A stretch of 64,000 nucleotides of DNA from Carex sylvatica (Eukaryota; Streptophyta; Magnoliopsida; Poales; Cyperaceae): NCBI GenBank assembly GCA_964058845.1, contig CAXKVR010000089.1:186001-250000 (forward strand), written 5' to 3'. Position numbers and translations under genes: made by a program. Shown piece by piece: positions 11,964-24,720 of this stretch. Position 1 is the first letter of the stretch; each line of letters starts with the position of its first letter. The notes below the pieces were generated by a model. The model was given only the letters and a program-made list of their open reading frames with translations, ran no database searches and was not told the DNA's origin.

Positions 11964-12690
11964 CAGCTTGGGGTTTAAAAATGGCGAGAGAGGGGGAGGC
12001 AGAGAGTTCAAATCCCCTGAAGTAACTCAAATTTGGAGTTTATATCATAACTGTCCGATCATAATCCAGTTCAATCCGGTCCGAGATGATTGCACGGTTC
12101 CCTTTAATATTCGTGCCGGATTAGATCGAACTGTCTAGATCCAAACACGATTACTTTAGGGATAACGAATTACTGAGATAGTTAATATTCCCTAAAATAC
12201 CTCAAATTGTGAGTTTGGATCCGTACTGTCCGATCTGAATCCTTGTAATTCACGTATTCGTGCCAGATCATATTAAACGGTCTGGATCTAATTTCAAAAT
12301 TTTGATTACTTTAGGGATCTTATTCGAGGTGGAGAGAGAGAATTATACAAGTAGCAATAATGACTGATAGTATGGTTTACGTAACCTTACAAACAAATAG
12401 TTTTACTGGGTGCTTTTGATACGATCCAATAATAAAATGCCATCTCAGCTTTGAGTAAACTAATCGTATAATATTTAAGTGCATAAGTATTATAGCGGGT
12501 GGGTCGGGGTTGGCTCGCACCATAACTGACATGATTCTCTGATCATAGTATATATATGTACTGGATAAGGCTTTTATTTTTTGAACGGTTTTGATTGGGC
12601 TAAGATCTCAATTGAATAAATCTTGGCCATTGAATTGAAATGGAGATGATTGTAATGGATAGGTTACTTGATTTATTTTTAATGAGTAGA
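11964..12690. repeat. Unit A-specific segment with two degenerate repeats
   Basis: Upstream of PAS2 the two units differ. Unit A has this segment where unit B has only about 110 unrelated bases (about 42215-42330). Two related blocks of about 160 bases, near 12017-12180 and 12190-12325, share CTCAAATT, TGTCCGATC, ATTCGTGCC and TCTAGATC-like strings. This could be a transposon remnant. It replaces the region that would hold the PAS2 promoter in one of the copies. Confidence 0.55.
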
Positions 12691-13389
12691 TTCATTAGGT
12701 GATCAGATCTACAACTGCTTCCTACTTCTCACCGCTGCATAGTAAATGCTTATAACTAGAAACTAGAAATTAAATTTCTAAACAAACAGCTTGTTTCCTA
12801 ATTGATTTCAAAGAAATTTAAATTTATTGAAAATCTACTAAGTGATGTATATATATGTAAATAAAAAGAAATTAACTTATTAAATAAATTAGTATAAAGT
12901 CAAAAAGTAAAAAATATAATAAATTTATTTTATTATTATTTTATATTGTAGGCATTTTGCTTGAAACTTGTTTTCATTTTTGTTCTTTCTTGTAATTACA
13001 CAAGGCTTTGTGTTTAATTTCTTCCTTGAGACTTTGTTTAGAAATGAAGTCATTATATCCCGAGGCACTAATATCCATTATTTAAAAAAAAAATGTTTTC
13101 CATGCGGCACTTGGTTGGTCCAATGTTCATATAACATATACAATTATTAGTGGTACACTGGTACTTACTACAGTGACAAATGAATATTCGGGTTTGGTTT
13201 GATGGAGTCAAAAGTCGTGATTAAGAAATAATTTGAAAAAGATTCGGAATTATACATTGAGTCTGCACTGAAGATCTCAGTCCCACAAGAGAGAAAAAAA
13301 CAAACAAACAATAAAAAGTTCGAAGAAACATTTGCTAATAATTTGGAAAAAGTTTGTAAAATTTGCAAATAAATTAATTTCAAAATTAA

Positions 13390-13548
13390 TTTTTTTACAT
13401 GTAGATGCATCATTTGTAAAGTAGGCGGGTTTCAACGATTCAAATTTATCGTTTAAAGCCGGTTCAATGAATTTTAGACTTGAGTTTACCAAGAGACTTG
13501 GTGAACTTAAGAACATCCTAGTTCTACTTGGGTGCTTTAAATGGTTCA
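13390..13548. mobile_element. Single arm of a TIR element (complete in unit B)
   Basis: This arm matches the right arm of the inverted-repeat element at 43628-44056 in unit B, including CCAAGAGACTTGGTGAACTT. The left arm and the DNA to its left are missing in unit A, so A carries a deletion, or B an insertion, of about 870 bp. Confidence 0.6.
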
Positions 13549-13605
13549 TTTTATGAATCACATGTGTTGTCATTTGCAAAAACTACCCAAGTACAATATT
13601 ATATT

Positions 13606-13956
13606 GAGGAGGGATCGGATGACACCGTTCATTTTCAAAGTTTTCAAAGTCCAAACGGTCGATCCAAACCGTTCAACTTGATGGATATGTTAAAATGTGC
13701 TTGCAGATCAAATTTTATATTTTTCGGAATTTGTTTACTATTTATTAAGTATTTAACAAAATCGCTATATTCAGACCGTTGAATTTTGTACTCATCTGAA
13801 TAAATAGTAAAAAAATTCCGAAAAATGTAAAATTTGATCTGCAAGCACATTTTAACATATCCATCAAGTTGAACAGTTTGGATCGACCGTTTAGACTTTA
13901 AAAATGGACGGTGTCATCCGATATCACCAAAAAAAGATGTCATCCGATCCCTCCTC
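13606..13956. mobile_element. MITE, foldback type, unit A only
   Basis: The ends are GAGGAGGGATCGGATGACAC and its complement (CCGATCCCTCCTC), with a possible ATATT duplication at 13601-13605 and 13957-13961. The interior is the family 1 core (CAAACGGTCGATCCAAACCG and AAATTTTATATTTTTCGGAA). The matching place in unit B (near 44123) lacks it, so it inserted after the duplication or was lost from B. Confidence 0.8.
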
Positions 13957-14099
13957 ATATTGAGTTACAAATTATACTAGTACCAGATAGAAATGAATTT
14001 AATGAACCAATTAAAAAGCATTCTTGTAAATTATCTTGTTACATTTTAGAACCGGATCGGACCGGACATCGACTCGCTAAAGTTTCGGATCAATGATTT

Positions 14100-15523
14100 A
14101 CTGGTTAAATCGGTGAGTCAACCAATTCAACCGCTAATTTTTTTCAACAATTATGTATTTAGTAGATATTATTAGATTTCAAGATTATATATGAAAATAA
14201 TCATATTGTTATAGAGTTCACACATACATATTGATTCATATACTGTATAACTGAATTTGTATTTGATAGAAAACAAAGGAAAAAGACAAATAAAAAAAGG
14301 ATAAAAAGAAAAACACCTAGAAGTCAGGTAGCAAAATAAAACTGGTTAAGAAAAAAAAACACTATTGGATTCCAAAATATGAATTAATATTTGATTAAAC
14401 AACACTAAAAAAAATGGTGCACTTATATTCTCTGTTGAGCATTTAATCATACAACTATATGACATCAGCAAATCTCTTAACATCATACAAACCATTGAAC
14501 ATAATATTGCTCATAAAAGTGATATGACTAAACCAACCTACTAGCAAAGATTACCAGTTTGCTGCAATATCAATTCATCTTGAAGGACTAAGATTAATCT
14601 ACCATGCACATAATTTTTTCTCACAAAAAGAGGATTGATACGATTTTTATTAACCAAATAAAATTTGAAATAGAACGTACCCATGCTACTATACAGCAAC
14701 TAAACCTACTCGCTTATCCCTACTTGCTTATCCCTACTTGAGTACCAGTATTTCGATGACAACTACTATTTCAGCTACAACCGAAAACACGAGAAATGAT
14801 CAAATCCCCACATACAAAATAACTGTCAGACAGGCTGTAAAACATAACAAAACATGCAGAACAATATGTTAGATTGATAAGACAAATTAAAATACTAGCT
14901 GAATTCAACTGGAGCAGGAGGCATCTATGGCAGCATGTATACTTTTTCAAACAACACAATTTGTTTCCATTTTGTTGGTAATACCTCACATAATAAGTTG
15001 AGCATTTCAGGGGCTCATTTGCTATCGCATTTTTAGCTTCAAAGAATTAGTGTCACATGAAAAAATCAGCTCCAAATTAAACATATATACATAAAGAAAA
15101 GAAAATTATCAAAGATGCAAAACACATGATAATAACATTGACAAACATATATAGTCAAAACCCCTGGACATATCAATAACAAAACAAAGATTAGTGCAGT
15201 AAATATTGCTTAGTAACCCATAAAATCCTAATAATATCATGAACCCTCTCTAAAAATATGACCCCTAAATAAACTATACCATATTCGCAACTTAATTTTA
15301 AGAAAACTTAAAATGAAGGTTCTGATATCCCAACTTTTGATGCCATGGGTTGCAACATCTTTTACTGTTTTTCTTTTGGGATCTTAATCTATTGAAACAA
15401 TCTTGAATTTCCCTGTAAATTGTATATGGAAGGAAAACAACAAAATTAAATTTAAAAATTAAATCAAACTAGCAAAGCAGAAGGTAATTTAAAAAAAGCT
15501 AATCGAACTTTTAAATAAATTAC
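14100..15523. other. Non-coding DNA downstream of the JADE-like pseudogene
   Basis: The stretch is conserved in unit B, including CAACTTTTGATGCCATGGGT near 15328, but I could not derive further exons with confidence. It may hold the 3' exons or UTR of the PHD gene. Confidence 0.4.
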
Positions 15524-17490
15524 CTCCTCCCAAAGCTCTGTGTGCTCAGCACAAAATGCAACCACAATGTCTTTGTACTCAATGTACAAGCCCTTTTCAA
15601 GTCCACAGGAGACATGAAACCTTAATTTGCATTCTCTCTCAGCACAATCGAGGGCATAACCGTAATTTCTCTTACAATTATAACAATCCTCCTGCCACCG
15701 TTTGCATGGGACCATCGAGCAATCAATCCTGTCTCTTTCCTCAAGGTCCTGAAAGAACTCGTCTAGTACTAGAAATACACACATTATATGGGCCCACTTG
15801 TCATCGACTGTTGACTTCAAGGCTCCTCCTTTCACAGGGCAAATACAACACCTTCTTTCTTTTGGGAGGAGTTTTGAGGAGCAAGCTGAACAGAACTAAT
15901 CCCCCTCTAGTATAGATTTGATCAGAGGGTTGCTATAACAACAAGCATGTACCATTAAATCACAACCATCACAGAATACAATAGGGTCAGAAGGGTCACC
16001 ATCTGTGCTCTCACAGACTGCACAAAGTACCCCATCATTAATCTCTTCTTCAATAGATTCTGGAGCTTTCTCTTCAATTTGAGTATTGGTTTTGGCAAGA
16101 GAATTTGATCAGAGGGTTGCTATAACAACAAGCATGTACCATTAAATCACAACCATCACAGAATACAATAGGATCAGAAGGGTCACCATCTGTGCTCTCA
16201 CAGACTGCACAAAGTACCCCATCATTAATCTCTTCTTCAATGGATTCTGGAGCTTTCTCTTCAATTTGAGTATTGGTTTTGGCAGGAGATAATGGATGCA
16301 TAGAACATACCTGCTCTAATGGGACTTCATAAATTTTATTTTCATTTTTGATTTGGAATTCATTTTCGGCTCTAAGTTTAACGGTTTTGGACCAGTATGC
16401 TGTTCAATTTGAATGATAGGATATATTGTGTGAAATGCTAATTTTATAGTTAAATTGAGGGTAACTGACACTAATCTACAATTTATTAGGGTTAATTGGT
16501 GGTTAAGTGTCCAATTAGAAAGACAAAAACAGAAAATAAATTACCGTGTGATCATAATTCCTTATGAGAAATCCCGCCTCATTAATTATCAAATGAAAAT
16601 TTTCATTTGTACTTATCAAAGAATTCCTTTCTTTTGTCACAGTGACCAAATATGCATTATAAATAATCCCGATCTCAAATTATAAATTCTCAAATATGCA
16701 TTATAAATAATTCCGATCTCTAATTATAAATAAACCGCTATGCATTACACAATAATCCAAACCTGAATGACATTTTTCAGAAAACATGAGGTGCTATTAT
16801 TAATTTTAAACATCAACTTATTCACATTAAAATACCTCTGACAAATCTTTGAAAAATCTCTCAATCTCCTGGTCAGATATCTTTATTTGCTCAGCTGCTT
16901 GAATAGTCGTCTTTTCCTTTGATAGACACGTTGATTTTTGTGCTTCTCTTTCTACAAGGGCATTGGTAAGTAGCTGTATTTATACAAAAATGTATTTAGA
17001 AAAGGGTTAGGATCCATTGACAATTATTTACATTGTACTCCAGACAATCATCAAAAGTAAAGTATAACTAAGAAATCCAACATTGTAGACAATATCTACA
17101 TGGTACATTTATCATATATAGCTAAAGACAATAACTTCATATTCATAAGCAGACCATACTCAAATCACATGAAATTTGAAAGATAGGCTATCTATATATC
17201 CAAAAACATACTTATAAACTTCAGTTATCATTTTCAACCTTTTTTCTAATTGATTTAAGATATATTATCAAGATTATTAAATAATTCTATCATCAGAGCA
17301 TCTTATCCCTTTTTCTGGAACAGCCGGTCTGATTCTTTACCATATAAATTAATATGCTTGATAGTGTAAATAAAAATAGGTTAAATAGTACCATTTCCAT
17401 TTTTTTTTCTTTTCCTTCTCTAACGACTCACAACAAGATTCCAAACTTTGAACCGATGATTATGCCTCTTTTAGCTTTTGTGCCTGCAAA
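15524..17490 (-). pseudogene. JADE-like PHD/extended-PHD gene, unit A copy, broken
   Basis: Proteins of this type (Arabidopsis At3g14740 is the closest I recall) carry a PHD finger followed by an extended PHD and read histone tails. The minus strand shows coiled-coil exons (about 17487-17405, AQKLKEA; about 16975-16835, TIQAAEQIKISDQEIERFF). Then comes the PHD finger ([38 protein letters not shown]), and then the extended PHD (KGGALKSTVDDKWAHIMC, RWQEDCYNCKRNYG, CKLRFHVSCGLEKGLYIEY, VVAFCAEHTELWEE) ending at donor 15524. It is broken by TAG at 15898-15896 where unit B has the Trp of GDWSC, by TAA in the first coiled-coil exon, and by a 187-bp tandem duplication that shifts the frame. The extended PHD itself is open. 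Confidence 0.82.
15917..16290. repeat. 187-bp tandem duplication inside the PHD exon (unit A only)
   Basis: TTTGATCAGAGGGTTGCTAT occurs at 15917 and again at 16104, and the following about 185 bases are nearly identical. Unit B has one copy. Since 187 is not a multiple of three, the duplication destroys the reading frame. Confidence 0.9.
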
Positions 17491-17822
17491 ACAAGAGAAT
17501 TTCAGCAAAAGAGAATGATTTATGTAAAAATTAGGAAACTAGAAGCATAGATCAAGAATCACCAAACCAATACAATGCAAAGTACTACCAATTCTTGGAG
17601 GATGTTAGTATGTACTCTGATACGGTATAACAGGTAAAGACTCTACCCTGCCAGTTACATGCATGTCAATTCTTTGCAATTTAGCATAAAAGAGCAACTA
17701 CTGTCAACCTCTGATACTATTAACATGATTTTCATAAAAGAGCAATTATTTGTTTGTTTTAAATTATTTTATTTAAATTCAACTCTCACTTCAGATATTA
17801 AACCCACAAAACTAATTTTCAA

Positions 17823-17846
17823 ACCCCCCCCCCCCCCCCCCCCCCA
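17823..17846. repeat. Poly-C tract
   Basis: An uninterrupted run of more than 20 C residues. Unit B has a shorter run at about 48102-48119. It is a length-variable mononucleotide repeat and prone to sequencing error. Confidence 0.9.
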
Positions 17847-18154
17847 TTTACTTTTATTGCACTAATTTAGAATTAATTAATTTAGTAAAAAGTAATATTT
17901 TTCGTTGTCTTTGGATTGATACCTAAACTACTACAATGATAGATTGTATACTTACAACCGACCTATCATTGTGTACTAAGATTTTTTATCAATTTAAAAG
18001 TGAAAAAAGTGTAACAAATTGATATATGATTCCTATACCCAAAATACACAACACCATATTTAATTATAATAATACTTTTTCATCTACTAGTGACAAAATT
18101 ATCCAGAAGTCTAATTTTGGCTAGAAGTATATATATTGACAACTAATATAAAGG

Positions 18155-18660
18155 GATTGCAGAGAGGATAACATTAAGAAGAGTTACTCTACATCCTAAA
18201 GAAAGTAGAGAACATTTCTCGCTTTGTAATCTCTTTTCAATTTTATCAATAAAAATTTGCCAATCAATTTCATTAAGATATTTATTATTTATAGGAACTC
18301 CTAAATAAGTAAGAGGTAATATAGCTACCTTACATCATAAAGCTGAAGCAAATTTATTACTCTCTAAATCAGACAAATTGAGATAATACATTTCACTCTT
18401 ATCATAATTAATTTTCAAGCCATTTGATATGTATAAATACCTCTTTCTCAGCCTTAAGAAAGAGAAGAATATCATTTTCAAAATGCAAATCCATAACATT
18501 TCCAAAATGGGTAAAGTTACCTAGGCCATCTACATATTCTCCTCTATTAGCCCTTTGCAAAATTTTGTTAAGGACATTTGCACAGCATAGTTATAAAAGA
18601 AAGGGAAAAACTTGTCCAAACCTTAAAACCCTATGATCTCCAACTTTCTCCATCAATATT
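18155..18660 (-). pseudogene. LINE reverse-transcriptase remnant, unit A
   Basis: The minus strand reads FFPFFYNYAV, then NGLKINYDKSEMY (family: SGLKIN..KS), LPLTYLGVPINNKYL, WQIFIDKIEKRLQSEKCSLL and SLGCRVTLLNVILSAIPLY. This is the thumb-side part of plant LINE reverse transcriptases (family: YLGLPLG, W.PLIDKI.KRL..WK, LS.GGRL.LI.SVLSSIP.Y). Stops and frame changes occur throughout. The YxDD catalytic motif is not recognisable (a degenerate END occurs at its place). The unit B copy is at 48420-48940. Confidence 0.8.
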
Positions 18661-20673
18661 GTATCTTTCAATTGTAAATGTAATCTAAATGCTCAATTTT
18701 TTTTTCCTTAACATCAATTTCAGCAAGATCAATAAGAAGTACAAACACTTTCTTTGCTATTATTGGTCTCTACTCCTTACTAATATCTTTCCCACTGGTA
18801 AAATTTTAATCGCATGAAACAGTATAGAAAGTCAATAGATTATCATAAATTCATCAATATTGTGTCTTTCAATTGTTAATCTAATCTAAATGTTCAATTT
18901 TTTTCCCTCAACATCAATTTTAGTATGAACCAGTATTGAATAACTACTTCAGCTCAATTTTATTGACACTGTATGCTTCAACCTTTTTCTTTCCAATGAA
19001 CTTCAACTTTCTAAATAACGACTTCAGCTCAATTTGTGGTGCCTTATATTTCCTCTCTTTACAACAGTATTATAAGTAGTTAACTAAAAATAAAGCCTCC
19101 CCCACCATAAAGCCATGAGCATCCAATCCATGTATGTATTTGTTTAACTATCTCTATGACCAAGAAATGCTTCTTTCTTTTAAGTTGTGGCTTTCATTCA
19201 TATATAAAATATATCTGTGTGGTTTTGATAGGCTTACAACTCTAAAGCTTGAACTGTAAATTCATAACCTAGCACAGCGCTCCGAAAAACAAGCAAGAAA
19301 ACAATAGCGGGTCCTTTTTCAGTCTCTTCTACTAGGTAATAATTGTTGTATTAAAACTGTTTTCTACATGTTATGATTTAGAATTGTTACTTTTTCTAGA
19401 GGTAAAAAAAACTGTTACGTTTTCAAACTTTATATTTTATATTTTGTGGTGCCTTTTGTTTTATTTGAAGATTCACCAGCCCAGGAGTTTGCCCTTTATA
19501 CGCTTTTGGTGGGTCATGTGAGGTTATGTAGTTGATGTGACTTCGATTATTTTCACATATGGTTATGTAGGAAAATCTTGGCAGATTTACTTTCTTGGTA
19601 ACAAAGTATTTACATAATTGTATAGATAGATTGATGTTATTAGGAGTTAAGCAAACTTTTGTGTTATATATTGTTGTTGTAATATTTTTCGGTATTTTGA
19701 TACAAAGTGTGATAATTATATTATGTTGATTAATGCTTATTACATGCTTTCGATCTATATTTCAATGCGTTTATGATAATATGGTTCAATGGGATGTAGG
19801 GAATATAAAAAAGTGTCGGGTTAATTAGTATAGGGATGACTATAGAATAAGGCCATGCTGAAATGATGTCATACAATTATTATTTTCATTGGTAATCCAT
19901 GCAAATACTCTGGTGGGGCCCACCTTAATGCAAATAAACATGGGGCCCACCTTCTCTATCCTTGCAATTATTAAGTTCACAGTCAGATCAATGTAATATA
20001 AAGACAAAGTATTCCTAACATTGGGAATGAGTTTCTTCACAAGCAGAAACACATTTTTACCTGGTCCAATTAACCAATGTATAATAAGGGGAGTGCTATT
20101 TTGAGGGCATAAATTTTACTTTTGAGTGTTGAGAGAATTCTTTTGCTTTTAATACAATTTTGCCTCTTATTAAATACTTTCTTATTGTGGTTCTAATTAA
20201 TTTCTACTATCACTTATGGAAGGGGATTAATGCCTACACGGTATGAGGTTTTTTTTTTGTTTAAATAATTAATGTTATTAATTCTACCTAATAGAGTGAA
20301 ATAAGAAACAAAATTATATATGTACAAATCTATATATATTGATTCAAATTTAGAACAGTCCCAGAGCTTTCTAAATAATTAATTGATGAGATAATTTATT
20401 GAGATGAGTAAAAAAAAATTCATGGTAAAACAATCTTCTCTATTTGATCCAAGGAAAATTATTTGAATAAAAAAAGATGGTCAAATTTGATTAGTTCCAA
20501 TATCTACAATTAAAATTATGAAAATACATATAACATGTTACATTTTGGAACCTTTTCAATTGAAGAGTCATTGACTAATCTTTAAAAGTTCATAATCCTT
20601 ACATAATTCTCTCAGTATTCTATTTGTTAATTAAAATAGATGATTTCATTTTGTGGATATCATTTGTTGTACG
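18661..20673. other. Non-coding DNA, no gene recognised
   Basis: Two near-identical palindromic strings TGGGGCCCACCTT lie about 30 bases apart near 19914 and 19943. They resemble TCP-factor sites, but no gene start is evident. CATCAATATTGTATCTTTCA and its neighbourhood recur imperfectly near 18651 and 18848. Nothing else recognised. Confidence 0.4.
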
Positions 20674-21273
20674 GGTGCAAATAATGGATTCGATCCGGAT
20701 TGGATAGTGATAAAAATCATATTTGTATTTGTTTTTATTTTTTGGATACAATTATAGATACAAATTGGATACTAAATAGATATGGATACAAATTAGATAT
20801 TAAACGGACATGAAAACATATCAGATATTAAACCGACAAAATAATATTTTTTCCAATGTTAAACTTGTTATCTTCTTATAAGATATATATCTAGTTGACA
20901 AAACTTAATAGCCAACATAAGTAAATTTTTAATTAATAGATACTTACAAAAAGAAATATTCCTCTCTAAATACATATGACTCTAAAACAAGAGAATAAAA
21001 AATACAAATACGGTACATTATCTGTAACCGTATCGAATCTGCACAAATGGATATTTGAAAAGTAAAAAAAAAAATACAAATACGAATAATTATAATTATC
21101 CATATATGCTTCCGAAACCAAAACTGTATTCATATATGTATCTTCATAACTCATATCCACACCCATATTCATATCCTATCTGCAAATTATAATTATCCGA
21201 ATATCCGAATGTACAAAAATTCAAATACAGATCGACGAATATTATCCGATCTGTTTGCAATTTTGCACCCCTA
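20674..21273. mobile_element. hAT-like MITE, unit A
   Basis: The left end CGGGTGCAAATAATGGATTC and the right end (complement CTAGGGGTGCAAAATTGCAA) are of hAT type. They are flanked by TTTGTTGTA and TTTATTGTA, an 8-9 bp duplication with one change. The subterminal regions are crowded with ATCCG, GATACAAAT and TTAAACGGA-type motifs in both orientations. The unit B copy is at 50934-51538. Confidence 0.7.
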
Positions 21274-23050
21274 GTTTATTGTATTTTAATGCTAATATAT
21301 TACTCTTGAAGATAAAGTAACTTAATTAGTTTATAATTTAATCACAATCGATCATATGGGTAAAATCAAAATGATTGCATTATTTATTTATGATTTCCAT
21401 AAATATACAAGGTCTGTCATTTGTATTGTGAAATCTCAAATATTTTCTTTATTATTGTTATTTAATCTAAAATAAAGATTGAAAGAAGAATTTATTGAGG
21501 GCAAAATTGGTTTAAATGAGAAAAAAATTTATCTTAGCTCTCAATAATAGAATTTTTGCGCTTAGAATAGCGCTCCTCGTATAATAAGGATACTTTTCAT
21601 AAAATTGTACATAGCAGGTTTGACAATAACTAAGTTTACAGCCGGGGTTGCAGTGGTCATTCAGAAATAAATGTCCTCACCATTCTCCTACAACATTGTG
21701 TATAAACAAATAAAGCAACCAAAATTAAGGTTTGATTTAGCAAATGAACTTCTGGTCAGAAAATTTGAGATATGATCAAGATTTGCCCATCAAAGATCGG
21801 ATAAGACAAATGGTTTGAATAAGCTATACTATATGTTAAGTTTCAATCTAGAACAATACAATCGTGCAGTACCAACCAATACCTGGTCATTAATTGTTCT
21901 CCACATGCAGTATAATCAATTCATTTTAATTTGTGCTTATGGTCATTGTTTTGCTTAGTTGTACTACTACCTGCACAGAAGATTGACCAGAAAAATGTGC
22001 ACCTGAAGAGGCCTTGTGACCAGAAAATAGAATTGGGCATGTAGATGGGCCGAACTCACACATTTCAGTGTACACTTTCATGAAGATGACACGACGTCCA
22101 ATTAATGGATCTGGACCATTCACCGTCCAATACACACACTGTTTGGAGATTGACGTACCACCTAAGAGCAAAGACATTATTTACATTGCATTAAATGTTT
22201 CCTTAGAAAGTATAATCAATATTGAATGCTGCATTAAATGTTTTCATTAAGTTTGGTATTAATGAAACAAATACAATGTTAGCGCTGAATATCCGTTCAA
22301 AATAGTTGTTTTTAATTTAATAATCAACCTACACATGGTCCATAATAAACCATGTCTTATTTCCAAAACAAAGTAGTATACTACACATATACCTAGTCCA
22401 TTCCATAATTTAAAAAAACACAAACAATACATATCTAAAACATGTCACACTTTCAGTTAATCTAAAAAAGGAGCAAGTGACCATCGGTAATCATCTTCAT
22501 CTTCAAATCTTCAAACTATATTATACTAGTTGGCATTTGGCAATAGATCATAAAAAATAAAAAATAAACGGTAAATGATCAGTGGTGTAAGATATAGTGG
22601 TCATGGTACTTTCTTTGCGAGAAAAAAAAAAAGAAAGATGATAAATTGAAGTTCCAAAATAACAGATCTAGTTGCAAGAAAATATAAGTTATCGATCCCA
22701 CAATCACTAAACCTGCTCTATGTATGAAAACATGCAGAAAATACATTATCACTGAGTTGATTAAACTTGAGTTGGTTAAATTCATGATTAAACCTTCTTT
22801 GTGTATCAAAACTTTTGTATGGAAACATGCATGTAGTCATATTTCCTAACTGTTGCTACAGTTTTGAGAAAGAAACTAATAACTGTAAGTTGCTTGTTCA
22901 TTTCAGAGATGACAACCATATATTTATTCAACTACTAACCACTCCATTAAATAAACTGATGTGACCAACTCTGTACTTGGGCGCATGAACTGATGTAACC
23001 ACTCAGATTTGATGTGCGCATAAACTGATGCTAATTCATAAAAATCTACT
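21274..23050. other. Non-coding DNA between the hAT MITE and the hAT transposase remnant
   Basis: No gene recognised. The block CACTGTTTGGAGATTGACGT at about 22138 recurs in direct orientation near 24935 (one change), on the other side of the hAT remnant. It could be a terminal or subterminal part of a former larger element. Confidence 0.4.
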
Positions 23051-24720
23051 TCATATTGGAATATCATACTGTTTTGAATTAATCATTGCTGGCTTGGGAT
23101 TGGAATATCCAAAATCTCTTCCTCTATAGCAGATTGCTGAAAATAAAAATGAGTATAAAGCTTTAAACCAATACAAATTTGAAACTGAACTCTTATAAAC
23201 TTGTAACATTTGAATGGTGGTTTTTGCGGTAGCCTTTATCCAATCACTTCCACAAACGAGAATCTCCACCATATCTTTGGAGAGAGCACATCGATAGTTG
23301 TCTAATATATGACCTCCGGTACTAAAGGCTGATTCTGAAGCCACAGTCGTGATGGGAAGGCAAAGAACATCGCACACCAACTTGCTTTGATTAGGATACT
23401 TGTTGAAATTTTGATTCCACCACTTCAAAACATCAAAAGAAGCCTCATCTTCTACCAAATAATTGGGTTCTTCCAAATAGACCTCAATGTCAAGTTTGGG
23501 TGGCTTTTCTACCCCTAGTCTTAAGAAAAGCATAAAAATTATTATCTATTGGTGCCCGCACGGTATGGGCAGTAGCTGCTACCGAATTTGAGGTGCTTCC
23601 GACAATCCATAGTTCTGAAAATCAAACTCCGCAAATTTAATGCAAATGGTACAAATTTAATAAAAAAAAAAATACTGTTGTCGCAAAGCAAATTTAATAA
23701 AATCAAACAATACATAATTTAAGAAAATCAGTTTATTTGGCAACAAATAAGCACTCATTCATGAGATTGGATGTGGTAGAAACCTGATTTATTTAGGTTT
23801 GATACATTTTGTGATTGAATATGGTAGGATTCATGTAACTCAGTTCTTAATGAGTGAGTTAGAGTATACTCATACTCGGCTCATTAAGTTAACGAGCTAG
23901 TTGATAATGAGTGAGTTGTTAATGAACTTTTAGCAAGCGAGTTATGAGCGAGTTACGAGTTGTGAGCAATTTACTTACCCCTACCCTACAGGTAAGAGAA
24001 TGAGTGATAGTTTGGCCAATTATTTTAATTTAGCCTCTATTTTATCGATACTCTGTATATAACTTGTCAAAGCGAGTCAACTCAGGAAATATCGAATCGC
24101 CTCCGGCCGATATCGTTCAGAATCGGCTGATTTTCCAACCAATCGCGACAACCTTAGTGGCAGCCTTAGCCTTATGATTTGGTTTGAAGTCCAACAAGCA
24201 CTTGTGATTAAGATTCTATCAATGCTTTTAAAAACCTTTTTTATTTTCTCTTTTTTCAAGTCGAACACTTTGATGCACTCACTCCTAATTGTTGATTTAC
24301 TCACTTTTTGATAAGAAGGATTGATGTACTTTATTAGAATATTGAACCATTGGTACTCAAGAAAGGTAAAGGCAACTCATGGGCTATGATCATTTTTGCA
24401 ACTATTTCCCTACACTTCACTTGATCATAAACCCCTCTTGGGTTCAAAATCAAACTACCAACTAGTGCAGCACTATCACATGATCCAAAATTTAGAAGGC
24501 CTTGAGTTTTTACCTATTAACTTCTTTATGGAACTGCACTTTTCCTTGTGTCGCAAAAGAGTTGTTGTGGAGCCGCCCCATACAGCTTTGTACTTCTTTT
24601 TGCAATAGATACACTCTACCTTTTTCACCATCTTCCCTTTCTTCTTTACTTGTACATCTGCAAAATACTTTCAAACATTGGAAGTTTGTTTCCTTTTGTG
24701 ATTGGAAGCGCCATCATCAT
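23051..24720 (-). pseudogene. hAT transposase remnant, unit A
   Basis: On the minus strand a BED-type zinc finger (KKYKAVWGGSTTTLLRHK, about 24605-24545) is followed by the N-terminal core (STIRSECIKVFDLKKEKIKK, ILITSACWTSNQ, about 24300-24170). After a gap of about 500 bases comes the C-terminal dimerisation region (EASFDVLKWWNQNFNKYPN, SKLVCDVLCLPITTVASESA, FSTGGHILDNYRC, about 23500-23250). The order is that of ricesleeper-type hAT transposases, but the central catalytic part is missing and frames change, so no transposase can be made. Confidence 0.85.

Noticed and set aside
21926..22177. 83-codon minus-strand frame, partly present in unit B (52190-52438)
   Set aside because: No family recognised, the start is not conserved between the units, and the unit B version runs into a minisatellite.
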